Positions 1 through 10,644 of a stretch of DNA of 64,000 nt are shown in pieces. This DNA comes from Isoetes taiwanensis (lineage: Eukaryota; Streptophyta; Lycopodiopsida; Isoetales; Isoetaceae), in contig JAJEKV010000058.1 in the NCBI GenBank assembly GCA_021234155.1, forward strand, positions 5,092,600 through 5,156,599, given 5' to 3'. A model generated the notes under the pieces. It was not told the DNA's origin. It worked only from the letters and a program-made list of their open reading frames with translations, and did no database searches. How positions within the stretch are numbered: position 1 is the stretch's first letter; every line of letters begins with the position of its first letter. Both the position numbers and the translations under genes were made by a program.

Positions 1-256
1 GCCGGCGTTCCCACCTCCACCTCCATCAAATACTCTGCCACCGCATACTGCAGTTGGGTTGTGTAGCTATTCGTACCCAGTTGCCTTCCATGAATTGCCA
101 GACCATTTTTGATCGATTCTATCCTTCTCTGGCTTCTCACTACTGCGTTACTTAGCTTCTCAGGTATTGATTTGCCTGCATCCACATGGCGCAGACTTGC
201 TCTGGATGAACTGGCCGTTGCAGAATTTGGAAGAAAAATTATCAGAAATGTAGTAA

Positions 257-520
257 TCACACAGCCAAGAACCTGTTGCCTCTGCCTATGGTTCTCCATT
301 TGCTTTGAGAATGAGCTGCCAGAAGTGCTACGTGCAGCCCTACTTGTACACACATCGGATCATTACATGAAGCTTCCGAATGGCATATAAGTGAGTCACT
401 GTAGGCACCCACTTCAAGTAGAAAATGTCTCAACGTTGCACGATTCATTTTGTTCTCAGAGATCAGGTCGTCTTTAACAGATATTCTATGTCCCTTATTG
501 GGTTGCCAGCTGAAGTGCAT
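257..520 (-). pseudogene. possible C-terminal remnant of the GH3 pseudogene
   Basis: A reading frame on the minus strand resembles the GH3 region that follows the ATP-binding core. The order of residues (ISVKDDLISEN, then LLEVGAY, then a SEAS-x-DP patch) can be laid over the family's LSINIDKNTE ... DFSSY ... VSTDPGHY stretch. The match is weak and I judged it by eye only. It lies on the same strand as, and downstream of, the better GH3 pieces, which supports it as the decayed end of the same gene. It could be chance. Nothing recognisable was seen in 1-256 or in 521-862. Confidence 0.3.
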
Positions 521-1305
521 TGCTTTGAGTATTGGGTATGATATTCAACAGGGATTGATACTTTGGACGAAGTTTGCTAGTATCTTGTAATCGTGGTTAG
601 GCACTCAAACGAAAGGAATATATGCAGGGAGAAAAGGTCTTCAGACGTAGGGGCCTTAAAATAAAAACTAAAGGAAGATGGGCAATTGGAAGCTTCTTTA
701 TTCTGATTAAATTCAGATGCATCAATGGGCTCCTAACCGACGTTCTATAGACACGTAAGTTGCGACGTCGATCTAACGTACAGACGTTGTGTTTAAATAT
801 ATATTTTCTCTAAATAAATTAGCCGTGTAGAATCTAATGCGTGCTGGAATGAAGGGTTGGGTGGGAATGGAATAACAAAGAACTTGCCAAGATATGGAGT
901 TGGCAATAGGACTTCAGTTGGATAACATGATTCCGTGCATTTTGTATAGGGGAATGGATGTTAGGACTTCATTCCCAGTTTTGCAGGTGGTCCGCGGTGT
1001 GACCATCCTCCTCATGAGTGCCATTTTCGACGGGAATGAATTCATAGAAGGCAGTCTCTGGTGGATCTGTGGGGTTCAAGTTGGTTGCCATACAGTAGCA
1101 TTCTGCAACACCAAAATCAGTACACACAAGAGGAACAGCTCCAGCATAGTGTCTTAAATGGAGCCACATAAGGATACATGGCTCCTGTCATTATGGTTCC
1201 AATCATCTTGGCATGGGGCCAAAGAAGTTGAACAATCCATTCCAGCTTAGAATTCTTCTGGAAAATTTCTTTCAATTCATCTGCCAGAGTTGGGTTTGGA
1301 GAAAG

Positions 1306-1524
1306 TGTTGGAACAAGTGGCAACAAATTAGAGGTGCAGGTGTAACCATGCATCAAGAAGAAGTAGTGGTTCAGTTAATCTTAGTTGTGGCTATTTATAG
1401 CAGAATCTTAAACGTAGGGATAATGATGGCATCTGTTGTATTGGGAGATATAAAAGATAATAAAAGGGTTGAACGTGTGCTTTTCCGGAAAGATTCTTGC
1501 CTTCCTATTCTTGTATCTCTTTTA
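1306..1524 (+). repeat. 5' LTR of the copia element (219 bp)
   Basis: It starts TGTTGGAACA and ends TCTCTTTTA immediately before the primer-binding site. Line-by-line comparison with the 3' LTR showed no mismatch, pointing to a very recent insertion. As in other copia elements it should hold the promoter and polyadenylation signals; a TATTTATAG box lies near 1391. Confidence 0.93.
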
Positions 1525-1536
1525 TGGTATCAGAGC
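1525..1536 (+). other. primer-binding site, initiator tRNA-Met type
   Basis: TGGTATCAGAGC directly abuts the 5' LTR. This is the classic plant copia/gypsy sequence complementary to the 3' end of initiator methionyl tRNA, where minus-strand cDNA synthesis starts. Confidence 0.93.
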
Positions 1537-1606
1537 GGGAACAGTGATCAGTGATCAAGGGTTGGATCAGGGTGAGTTGAGAAGCGAGGATTTCTGGATT
1601 TTTCAT

Positions 1607-4600
1607 CATGTCGGAGAAGAGATCCATGGAAAAACTTTCGGCTGCCAATTCTTATATCTGGTTCATAAAAGTGAGAGGAATTTTGGCTGAGAAGGGACTT
1701 TGGGGAGTTTGTTCGGGGAGCGCATTGGGGCACCAAATCCGATGAGGATGATGAAGCGACAAATAGAGAGAATCTCACAAAATGGGAGCAACTCAACTGG
1801 CGTGCCAAGAATCGAATTATGAAGTATGTGCAAGATGCCCAAATTCCATGCATTGAGGAAGCAGCAACAGCAAAAGATGCATGGGAATATCTGATCAATG
1901 CATTCAAGAAAGATCAGTTTTCTCAGCAAGTCATGCTCTATGCTCAGATCTTTACTGCAAAACTCAAGGAAGGAGGTGATGCATCTGAATACATCGAATC
2001 AGTAAGGACTGCAGCCAAGCAACTTCATGGGATGGGCAAGCCTTTGCCTGATGATGCCATTGTTGGGGCTCTTATTGTTGGGCTGCCACCATCATATGAC
2101 AGTGTGAGAACTGTCATAGGAAGTGCTAAGGAGATCAGTCTTGATTGGGCATGCACACAAATACTGCAGGAAGAAGCAGTAAAGAAGGGACGGAAGAAGG
2201 TAGAGCGTGGGACTCTATCAAATGATAATGTGGCCTTGATGGCAAAGAGGGAGAAACAAGATTCAAGAAAATGCTACAATTGTAATCAGATTGGGCATAT
2301 TGCTAGAGACTGCCCGGAGGCACCAAAAGATAAGAAAAAGAGAGAGGAGAAATCCAAGTCAAAGGGCAAGTATGAGTTCAAGAGAGGAGACAAGAAACGA
2401 GAAAACTCTCATGCACATAAGGCTGTGGTGGAAACGGTCAGCAGTGAGAGTGAAGAGGAGGACACTAGCAGTGAAGGAAGCTTCATGGCAAGAACCATTG
2501 ATGTGCAATCTTGGTTGACTCGGAGGTGGAGCAATGCACTGCAGGTTATGGGTCAGATGAATTCATGGATGAAAGGGGAATCATCTACAGAAAAAGAACA
2601 AGTTTTTCTTATGGAGAGTCAAGAAGACTGGTACATGGATTCAGGAGCAACTGATCATATGACAGGTAATAGGGCACTGTTCAGTGAATTCACAGAGGAA
2701 GTTGAAAAGCGGGCAGTAGTCACAGGCAAAGGTCAACTAACAGTAATGGGAAAAGGCAAGATTCCCATCCATCTGGCATGTGGTGCACAGGAAGTGAAGG
2801 ATGTGTTGTACGTGCCTGGCTTACATGTCAACCTCTTGTCAATCTCCAGGCTTGATGATGCAAATTTGGATGTCAAATTTGGAGCCAGGCAGTGTTGGAT
2901 ACTAAACAAGGATCATAGAATCATTGCTCGAGGAGCAAGATCAGGAAACCTGTACAAATTAACATGGGCAGAGGAGGGGTCCAAAGCATTTTTGACGAGT
3001 AGTCACAAGAGCAAGGGGCACCTCTGGCATGAACGGCTTGGTCATGCAAACCCAAAGTATTTCAGGAAATTGATCAAAGAAGATATGGTTGCAGATCCAC
3101 CTGGGCTCCAGAGGTTTCGAGGCAATCTTTGTGCAGGATGCCTCAAAGGCAAACAAGCCAAGAAACCGTCACCTAAGGAAGAAGCTATTCGTGCCACTCG
3201 GCCTCTTGGGCTAGTGCACATGGATCTCTGGGGACCAGCGCGCAGCAGCTCGTTGTCTGGTAAAAAGTATTTCTTTCTGTTGGTTGATGATTTCTCACGT
3301 AAATCATGGGTGGTCTTTCTATCCGAGAAATCCGAAGCATTCCATGAGTTTCGAGCATGGAAACAAGCTGTGGAGAATGAGCAGGAACGAAAGATTCAAC
3401 GAATCAGGTCAGACCGTGGTGGGGAATTTATGTCAGATGACTTTCAGACATTCTTGAGGAATCATGGGATTCGTCATGAGACGTCAATTCCTTATGAACA
3501 CCAGCAAAACGGCGTTGTGGAAAGGAAAATTCGCACTGTAGTAGAGTGTGCACGAACACTGCTGCATGCTAATGATATTGCTACACAATTTTGGGCTGAA
3601 GCAGTTAATGTGGCAGTCTATTTGTCTAACAGATTACCTACCAAGGCTCTAAAGAGCCAAGTTCCTGAGACAAGTTGGAGTGGGATTAAACCTACCATTG
3701 CACACCTGCGAATTTTTGGATGCACAGCATACACTTTTCTCAGCAAAGATGAACGCAAAGGGGGGAAGCTCACATCTAAAAGTGTGAAATGTATCTTCTT
3801 GGGCTATTGCGAGAATAGCAAAGGATACAAATTGTTGGATCCACTCACAGGACGCATTCTGAACAAGAGAAGTGTTCGGTTTGATGAAGATGATTTCAGT
3901 TTGGCCAGACAAGGGATACCTCGGGCACATTCAAGGGTGGCATCGGGTGTTTCTTTTGGTGACTCAGATACTTCCGACGCATCCAGCAGTGACGAGGAAG
4001 CAGATATAGATGAGGCACAAGGGGTTCAAGAGGGGACTGCAGCAGGTACAGTACCAGCACAAATTCCACATGAGATGCAGGCCTCATCCTCTGTCCGCAG
4101 ATCCCAGAGGACATGGAAGCCTACTGAACGGAATTTACAGCGATTTGCTCTGAGTTGTGCAGTCCATATTGGAGAACCAAGCAGCTTTCAAGAAGCACGG
4201 CAAAGCCCTCAGGCACACAACTGGCATGCAGCAATGCTAGAAGAAGTACAATCCCTGGAGCAGAATCAAACTTGGGATCTTGTTCCATTGCCTTGTGGAA
4301 GGAGAGTGGTGGGCTGTAAGTGGATTTACAAAGTGAAGTATAATCAGCATAGTCAGGTGGATAGATTCAAGGCCCGGCTTGTGGCACAAGGTTACTCCCA
4401 AGTTCCTGGTGTGGATTTCAATGAGACCTTCTCTCCCGTAGCTCGCTTATCCTCCATTCGAGTTGTATTGGCAGTAGCAGCAGCTCACGATATGGAATTG
4501 GATCAAATGGATGTCAAAACGGCCTTTTTGCATGGTACCCTGCAAGAGGATGTCTACATGCGTCAACCTCCAGGATTTGAGGCACCAGGTAAGAGTCATT

Positions 4601-5791
4601 TGGTCTGCAAACTTAAGAAAGCATTGTATGGTCTCAAGCAGTCTCCTCGTGTATGGTACCAAACAATTCATGTTTTTTTCAATGAGCATGGGTTTGTCAG
4701 AAGCCATGCAGATTGGAATATCTATACAAAAAAGCATGATCAGGAATGGATCATAGTGGTTCTATATGTAGATGATCTAATTTTGGCCAGCACTAAGAGG
4801 TCATCTTTGGATACGTTGAAAAGGCTACTGGCCTCCAGATTTTGCATGACGGATTTAGGCTCTCTGAGCTATTTCCTTGGAATCCAGATTGCTCGTGACA
4901 GGAATGCCAAAAGCATTCGTCTCAGTCAGGTGCAAAATATTGATGGTGTCCTTCAAAAGTTTCACATGACGGACTGCAAAAGCCTCACTATACCTGCTGT
5001 TCCTTCAATCCCATTGACCAAGGACATGTGCCCCAGCAATCCTGAAGATGAAGCCTACATGCAGGATGTGCCGTATCAGAGTGCAGTAGGTAGTCTCATG
5101 CACATTATGGTATGTACAAGACCGGATCTAGCCACGGCAGTGGTGTCTGCAAGTCAATTTCTTAGTCATCCCGGCCCGGAGCATTGGAAAGCAGTTTGTC
5201 GCATCCTGCGGTATCTCAAAGCTACTCGAAACCTTGTCCTTCAGTATGCACCCCATTCTCTCTTTGGTACTCAACTGCAAGCATATGCTGATGCTGACTA
5301 TGGGGGTGATCTCCAAGATCGGCATTCACGAACGGGGTTTTGCTTTATGTTGCATGGGGGGGCAGTCAGCTGGTGCAGCAAAAAGCAAAGGGCAATAGCG
5401 GTCTCCAGCTGTGAGAGTGAGTACATGGCCCTGTGTGCTTCAGCAAAAGAGGCCATGCTGTGAGAGTGAGTACATGGCCCTGTGTGCTTCAGCAAAAGAG
5501 GCCATATGGTTGTCAAGATTAATGAATGAAATTGGTGAGACTCAACATGGAGCAGTTCAGATCTGGAATGACAATCAGGCTGCATTGTCACTTGTGAAGA
5601 ACCCAACGAATTGGTCAAAGGCAAAGCATATAGAAATTCAATATCACTTTACCAGGGAGAAGGTTGCAGAAGGAAAGATCAAAGTCAGATATCTGAAGAC
5701 TGAGAAAATGACAGCAGACATTCTAACAAAAGCATTGCCAAGGAGGAGGTTTAGAGAATGTGTGACAGAGCTGGGATTGAGAACAGTGTAA
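1607..5791 (+). pseudogene. copia gag-pol polyprotein, frameshifted
   Basis: The likely start is the ATG at 1607 (MSEKRSMEKLSAANSYIW, a typical copia gag opening). Two frameshifts before 1819 break the gag N-terminus. From 1819 to 5463 one open frame of 1214 codons carries a CCHC zinc knuckle (CYNCNQIGHIARDC, about residue 152), a protease motif DSGATDHM (about 273), the integrase HHCC zinc region and D-D-E residues (HMDLWGP; SDRGGEF; NGVVERKIR), a reverse transcriptase with YVDDL (about 983), and RNase H beginning near AYADADYGGD. A 49-bp tandem duplication at 5409-5506 shifts the frame, so the last 95 or so residues (ending LGLRTV, stop at 5791) are out of phase. Otherwise it is well preserved, so any mobility now depends on proteins supplied in trans. 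Confidence 0.93.
5409..5506 (+). repeat. 49-bp tandem duplication inside copia RNase H
   Basis: The unit beginning CTGTGAGAGTGAGTACATGG occurs at 5409 and again at 5458. The duplicated protein text CESEYMALCASAKEA is a conserved RNase H segment. Because 49 is not a multiple of three, the duplication causes the frameshift that breaks gag-pol. It looks like a slippage or template-switch error during reverse transcription. Confidence 0.95.
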
Positions 5792-5800
5792 ATGGTTTCA

Positions 5801-5812
5801 CCTGAGGAGGAG
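5801..5812 (+). other. polypurine tract of the copia element
   Basis: CCTGAGGAGGAG ends exactly at the 3' LTR start and is the expected plus-strand primer site. Confidence 0.8.
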
Positions 5813-6031
5813 TGTTGGAACAAGTGGCAACAAATTAGAGGTGCAGGTGTAACCATGCATCAAGAAGAAGTAGTGGTTCAGTTAATCTTAGTTGTGGCTA
5901 TTTATAGCAGAATCTTAAACGTAGGGATAATGATGGCATCTGTTGTATTGGGAGATATAAAAGATAATAAAAGGGTTGAACGTGTGCTTTTCCGGAAAGA
6001 TTCTTGCCTTCCTATTCTTGTATCTCTTTTA
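5813..6031 (+). repeat. 3' LTR of the copia element (219 bp)
   Basis: Same length and, by eye, the same sequence as the 5' LTR. It is followed by AAAG and the continuation of the GH3 pseudogene. Confidence 0.93.
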
Positions 6032-6799
6032 AAAGAACCTTGGATACTGCTTCCCTCATGATCTCATCGCAAACCCGCTTGTTTAATTCGCCCAGCCTGA
6101 TATCCTCAACCAAGTCCGTCCAACAATTCTCTGATTCCAGCATCCTTAATGCTCCGGAAATGCTGTAGGCCATAATTGCAGTTATCCAACCCACTTCGTG
6201 CTTCCGAATCAGGACGCAGAGTAGATGGCTTCTCGGATTTGGGATCCTTGCCATATCACCTCGTCTGGCATCATAAGACCATCATTCCGACCCTGTGGAT
6301 GTATAACTATAAACCATCTTAAAATTAAAACGTTATACGCTTCAAAACTATCGGAACCAGTGCCTGCAGCGACACCTTTGCTGCCGGTCTCCAAATCACA
6401 ATTGAGCAAACTCCAACAAACAATTTCACCGAAAAACCCGAGAAGAGCCGTAGAAAGAACCCTAGAAAAATGAAGAGAAATGGTTAAAAGAGTAAGAGAG
6501 CCTCCATCCAGAACCTAACATGTAAAGTAGTGTAACCGCTGCCAAATCGTCTTCACGAGCTTGTGGATCTAGAGCCGAGCAGAGTGGGGATAGCTTGCAG
6601 AGCAAGAAATGCCAGGAGACTCACGACTATTTTTTAACCCATTTATTATTTTTTTAGGGACACGTGTTGTCACTAAGTTTTTTCCTGGAACGTAAAAACC
6701 AGGTACGTTCAACACTTGCCCCTGCGCCAATCAGATCATGCCATTTGGCAAGTTTCAAATCAAGAATCTTGGGTTCATCACTGCGATTCCTGTTTTACT

Positions 6800-6905
6800 T
6801 GCATTCCGGAAGCGCATCCTTTGTTTACTTGCATTCTGGCAAGATTATCCTGCATTCTGCTGATTTACCTGCATTCTGGCTGATCTTTACTTGCATTCTG
6901 GATTC
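6800..6905 (+). repeat. cluster of TGCATTCTGG-type short repeats
   Basis: Five close variants of T-(T/A)-CTTGCATTC-(T/C)-GG occur within about 105 bp, roughly 20-35 bp apart. The spacing resembles subterminal transposase-binding repeats of plant DNA transposons. The reverse complement, in a similar cluster, is at 62500-62530. Confidence 0.5.
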
Positions 6906-6955
6906 AAGAATTGAACGTCCCTTGTTTCCACGCGCGTCGCCCTGTTTCCACAGCA

Positions 6956-6980
6956 GGAAAGCCCACTAAATGGGCTTTCC
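6956..6980. repeat. perfect 10-bp hairpin
   Basis: GGAAAGCCCA and TGGGCTTTCC are separated by CTAAA. It could be a transcript hairpin or a transposon end; no other evidence decides. Confidence 0.7.
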
Positions 6981-7030
6981 TATATACGGAAATATTACAT
7001 CAAAGAACAAATGAAACTCCCTTATATATG

Positions 7031-9039
7031 TTGTGAAAGCAAGAAAGCCTTTATCATGCTGAACATACCCATCAATACTAATATTTTAAGATACCACGGT
7101 ATGAGGCAATTCATTTGCACACTGAGATTGTCTACAAGCTAGAATAGATAAGCAGACTCGTCATAAGCATGGCCACCGAACCTCCACATCGCAGATGAAA
7201 TTCTATAAACGGAACAAGGATGAGCTAAAACCATACATTGTTCAAACCTTCAAGGTTCATAAAAACGAATACAAGATCTAGACATGACCTAAACAACTAA
7301 AATATGACAAATGAATGGGCTCAGAAAGCAAAAAACTCGCTCCAAAACTTCTAATCTAGCAATCATAGAAATGAATGCAGCAAAATGCACCTTGAATAAA
7401 AGATAAAATGCACCACAACACATTGCTAGGAAAGACAGAACACCATGAAAGATAAACAGGCTAGTGCATAGAACAACAAGTGTATAACCAACATGTTGAA
7501 ACTTTTACCAACCAATTAATGGTCTACACCAATGACAATAGGAAAACATGAAAGACATGACACATCGACTCATCTCTGTTCTGATCTTCATGCCAGAAAA
7601 ACCGCAGGAATTTCATGGAGTTTTCTATTTTTCTCAGTCGTTGATGCATAAATTAGAAGATCTAATGGCGAAGAAAGAATTGAGCTGATGTGTCATGAAA
7701 TATGAATAGGCTAGAAATCCAAGAAAAGTTGTAGGAGGTGTTAGGCAAGCCTACTAAAAAACTTTCAGGAATATATTTAAAGGTATATCTATGTATCCAT
7801 GTCATGTGATAGGTCCTGAACATGCCCAACTGCCATCAATTTGGAGGTGGACGATGAGGTGGCACAATCAGAGCCCTTCATGCATGATGGGGGCATGTAT
7901 AAGGGATGCACGAGTCATGCATGGGGGCATGCAACATGCCTTTAAGCCGTAGAATCAAAGGGAGAAGGTGAAATCTGGGTCGTCGAATGTTTTTTTTTTC
8001 CTAGATATACCATACTCACTAACCTCGTCCAATATGTCGGCCATTTGATCTTCCCCCGATTGGTTGGCCTCCGTGGCATTGTGGGGAATGGAGCACTGAT
8101 TTGTGGTATCCGACGCTTCCTCCTGGGCGCAGTGACCCTCTTCCTTGTTGTAGGTACCATGTTGCTGGCTTCACCATCGATCTCCCTGCAGCCTCTTGTG
8201 GAAACCATGTATGTTGTTGTGCTCCTCATAGCCTGATGTCGAGAAGCTTGAAAATTGGAAGCTGAAGTTGTCTTTTATCCTGTTGTGGGCCATAGCGGGA
8301 GTTGGGTAATCGAATTGGGCTCCGGTAATCGAGTGTTGTAATGGGCGCGAATTCAAGCAAGGGGCATTGAATTCTACTTTTGAATTGGCATGATCAGGCT
8401 TCTTAACGTAGCCACGCGTGTGTAAATCTGTTGCACAACTACGGACACCAGTTGCACGACAGCGGGCAACAGGGCTAACGCATAGTGGAACTCTGTTGCA
8501 CAGCTACGCACACCAGTTGCATGACAGTGGGGAACAGGGCTAACGCATAGGAGCAACCCATAACGGCCAGAGGACGTCCATATAACATCAACTGGAAACA
8601 CACGTGGTGAAGCCCTGCCACCATCCGATGCTGGGGGGGCCCGTGCAGCATGACACATGGCGATGTTACACTGACATGACGGGGGGGTGACCCGTGCCTC
8701 GAGGGGCAGTCACGATCACATTTCAAATAATTTCGCATGTTCTTAATAGCCAAATTTTATTTCCATGCTGTTATTTGGTTATCTTTTTCTTTATAAAGAT
8801 CCTCATTCATCATGATATTGATATGCTCTAGAAGTTCGATCACATAACCACAAAAATGGAGTACAAAGTGTTGCTTTTACCTCTTGCCATGATAACATTT
8901 ACACAATTAATGTAATTCTAGTTGGACAAAAGGGTTCATGGCTACATAAGCATGACTCTATGAAAATCTTTTCCTACCCTGGCATTGAGAATAATATCCA
9001 TTGCTGTGAGACCAGCATGTTTTCAGCCATAAATTGTAG
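7031..9039. repeat. 2-kb dispersed direct repeat, copy 1
   Basis: This segment is nearly colinear with 32497-35090 in the same orientation. Homology starts at AAGAAAGCCTTTATCATGC and stops sharply at AAATTGTAG. Copy 1 lacks the LINE insertion found in copy 2 and has extra bases around 8630-8690. No LTR, terminal inverted repeat or known protein domain was found. On the minus strand between 8360 and 7940 a coding-like stretch with a serine/phenylalanine-rich start is shared by both copies but broken by stops and frameshifts. It may be a decayed unit of an unknown transposon. Confidence 0.85.
8428..8557 (+). repeat. 65-bp unit repeated twice in tandem
   Basis: Two units begin CTGTTGCACA at 8428 and 8493. 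The same pair is present in repeat copy 2 at 34508 and 34573, so it predates the duplication of the larger repeat. Confidence 0.85.
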
Positions 9040-10566
9040 CTACAATTGCATTTTGATCACCATGGATCATCCAAATTGCTGTTCCGATCTCTTCCCCTTC
9101 GTAGAAATGGCCGCTCAATTTTTTCATGCCGCGTTTTGTTGAACAAAGGGCAATTCATAATTTTTGACAATATAGGGGCATTTTTATAAATACCCTAAAA
9201 TATTGAGGTATTTTTATAATTTTCCCTAGAATTTTAGATCCAAGAACGACCAAGTGATCTATAAGATGCATGCATGCATCATGAATATGAAAATCTAATA
9301 GTCTAGTGCCTAATGAGCCTAGCCTCCATCAAATTTGTATAAGAGAATTCACCCACATTGTAGGTTCACCTACAATAAGATTTTTAAAACAGCCATCTCT
9401 TGGATAAACAAGAAGGCTTGTAAAGAACCTACATCTGCATTGGATGCAATCGCTGCACAATCTCCATACAAGTCGATCCAAAGTACAAAGACCCCTCCAT
9501 AAAATAAACCATATTTCTTAGTTCTATTTTTCAACTTCTGGAGCCCAGGACACAAACTAAGATCCCGATGACATCAAACAATGACATATACGTTCTTTCT
9601 TCAAAATATAAGAGGGACCCTCCTTTTTGTGAAGTCAATGCTGTCTTAAAAAATTTGAGAGCGTCCTCGACATCCCCTGCATCAGTGCATACAGACAACA
9701 AAATTCATTAACACCTTCTTGCGGAGCTCAATCTAGACAACCCATAGCTTCTTCCATGAAAATTTAGGAAAGCTGTTGACGGAAGCATTTAGCAGCTTTG
9801 CCTTCCATTCAGTCCTTACATACATTGCTCCGAGGTCTCCTACATGTACACTTCCCAGCAAACCTGCAAACAGAAATTCTGAAAGAGACTTATAGAGACC
9901 AATCTTGTTGATTAGAAGCTTCTTCATGACTAGCATTACCCCTGGATTGACGGAGCTGTTCAGCTCTAGCAGCGGCATCCTCTGAAAGTGGCTGCTCTGG
10001 CCCCAAATACAGTTCCAGCATATTATCTTCATATACTAGCTGTCAATCCAGCTGAGGAGGGGGCTTATCATCAGCAACTTTAACCACAAAGCAAGAGGCG
10101 ATATGCTTCAAACATAAAAATGCAAGAGCAAACATATTTTCTTTCCAATTCCAGACCTCTTTCCCACGGCCTTAGAATGATTAAGAGAACTGCGGAATCA
10201 ACTTCAGGCGTCTACATGAATCACGAACAAGGCAAGCAGACAATCCTCTTATTCTCTAGAGATAATACCTTTCAATTCCAACCTCTTTGCCATAGCCTTA
10301 GAATGATTAACAGAACCGCAAAATCAACTTTATGCCTCTGTAAGCATCAAGAACACGGGAAGCAGACAATCCTCTTGACTCTCTAGACATAATACCTCTT
10401 TGTCATTGGCCAAATGTATATTTCAAGTAAATGCACAACTAGGATGCAGGCAGCTTTCATTCATATACTCTTCAAATGTAAACTCGTATCTTTTTTGGAT
10501 GTAGGTGGCTCAACTGTAACAGAAAGTCTATTACCACACTGCCAAAATCAGAACTTCGTAGTGAAC
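9040..10566. other. intergenic region between the 2-kb repeat and CTC1
   Basis: No intact gene. On the minus strand around 10060-9900 there is a short plausible coding segment with acidic/alanine character that I cannot assign. A two-unit tandem repeat lies at 10146-10400. The rest is AT-rich and unremarkable. Confidence 0.5.
10146..10400 (+). repeat. tandem repeat, about 127-bp period, two units
   Basis: The units start CAATTCCA at 10146 and 10273 and share the words CCTTAGAATGATTAA and AAGCAGACAATCCTCTT, with scattered differences. It lies just downstream of the CTC1 gene. Confidence 0.85.
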
Positions 10567-10572
10567 TTTATT
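10567..10572 (-). other. candidate polyadenylation signal for CTC1
   Basis: The minus strand reads AATAAA about 75 bases after the CTC1 stop codon at 10645. Plant signals are loose, so this is only a candidate. Confidence 0.4.
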
Positions 10573-10644
10573 GACCTTGTAGCCTAAAGGATTGGATTTT
10601 GTAGAATAATATATCTCGAGCACACAATGCCAAGTCCATAGTTT

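Larger units (their letters stand above)
1306..6031 (+). mobile_element. Ty1/copia LTR retrotransposon, nearly complete but coding-defective
   Basis: The element is bounded by two 219-bp direct repeats, has a tRNA-Met primer-binding site directly after the 5' LTR and a purine tract directly before the 3' LTR. The internal domain order is gag, protease, integrase, reverse transcriptase, RNase H, which defines Ty1/copia. It is flanked by AAAG at 1302-1305 and AAAG at 6032-6035, a likely 4-5 bp target duplication. Removing the element rejoins a GH3 coding segment on the minus strand, which independently proves the boundaries. The LTRs begin TG but end TA rather than the usual CA. Confidence 0.95.
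863..6340 (-). pseudogene. GH3/JAR1-type acyl-amido synthetase pseudogene, split by a copia element
   Basis: GH3 enzymes adenylate jasmonate, auxin or benzoates and join them to amino acids in the cytosol. Reading the minus strand from 6340 gives PDEVIWQ, then a frameshift near 6225-6235, then VEDIRLGELNKRVCDEIMRE and AVSKVL. The copia element interrupts here. On its other side (1305 downward) the protein resumes with SPNPTLADELKEI, a LWPHAKMIGTIMTGAM segment, a second frameshift near 1160-1170, then LRHYAGAVPLVCTDFGVAEC and AFYEFIPVENG. These follow the JAR1-family order exactly, including the G-MTGSM-PYV and HYAG-PLV-DYG-SE core. The N-terminal half with the first ATP motif is absent from the window. 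Two frameshifts independent of the insertion show that it is dead. Degraded coding continues to about 863. Confidence 0.85.
6341..7030. other. non-genic stretch between the GH3 remnant and the 2-kb repeat
   Basis: No gene is recognised. It contains a cluster of the words TTACTTGCATTCTGG and TACCTGCATTCTGG between about 6800 and 6905, and a perfect 10-bp inverted repeat at 6956-6980. The same TGCATTCTGG word appears inverted near 62.5 kb, so this may be the end of a transposon. Confidence 0.5.

Noticed and set aside
1525-1536. tRNA-like sequence after the 5' LTR as a tRNA gene
   Set aside because: Only the 12-base primer-binding complement is present; no cloverleaf follows.
7942-8236. Conserved minus-strand frame shared by both 2-kb repeats as a gene
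   Set aside because: The same sequence is kept in both copies only because the whole repeat is similar; stops and indels break every frame.
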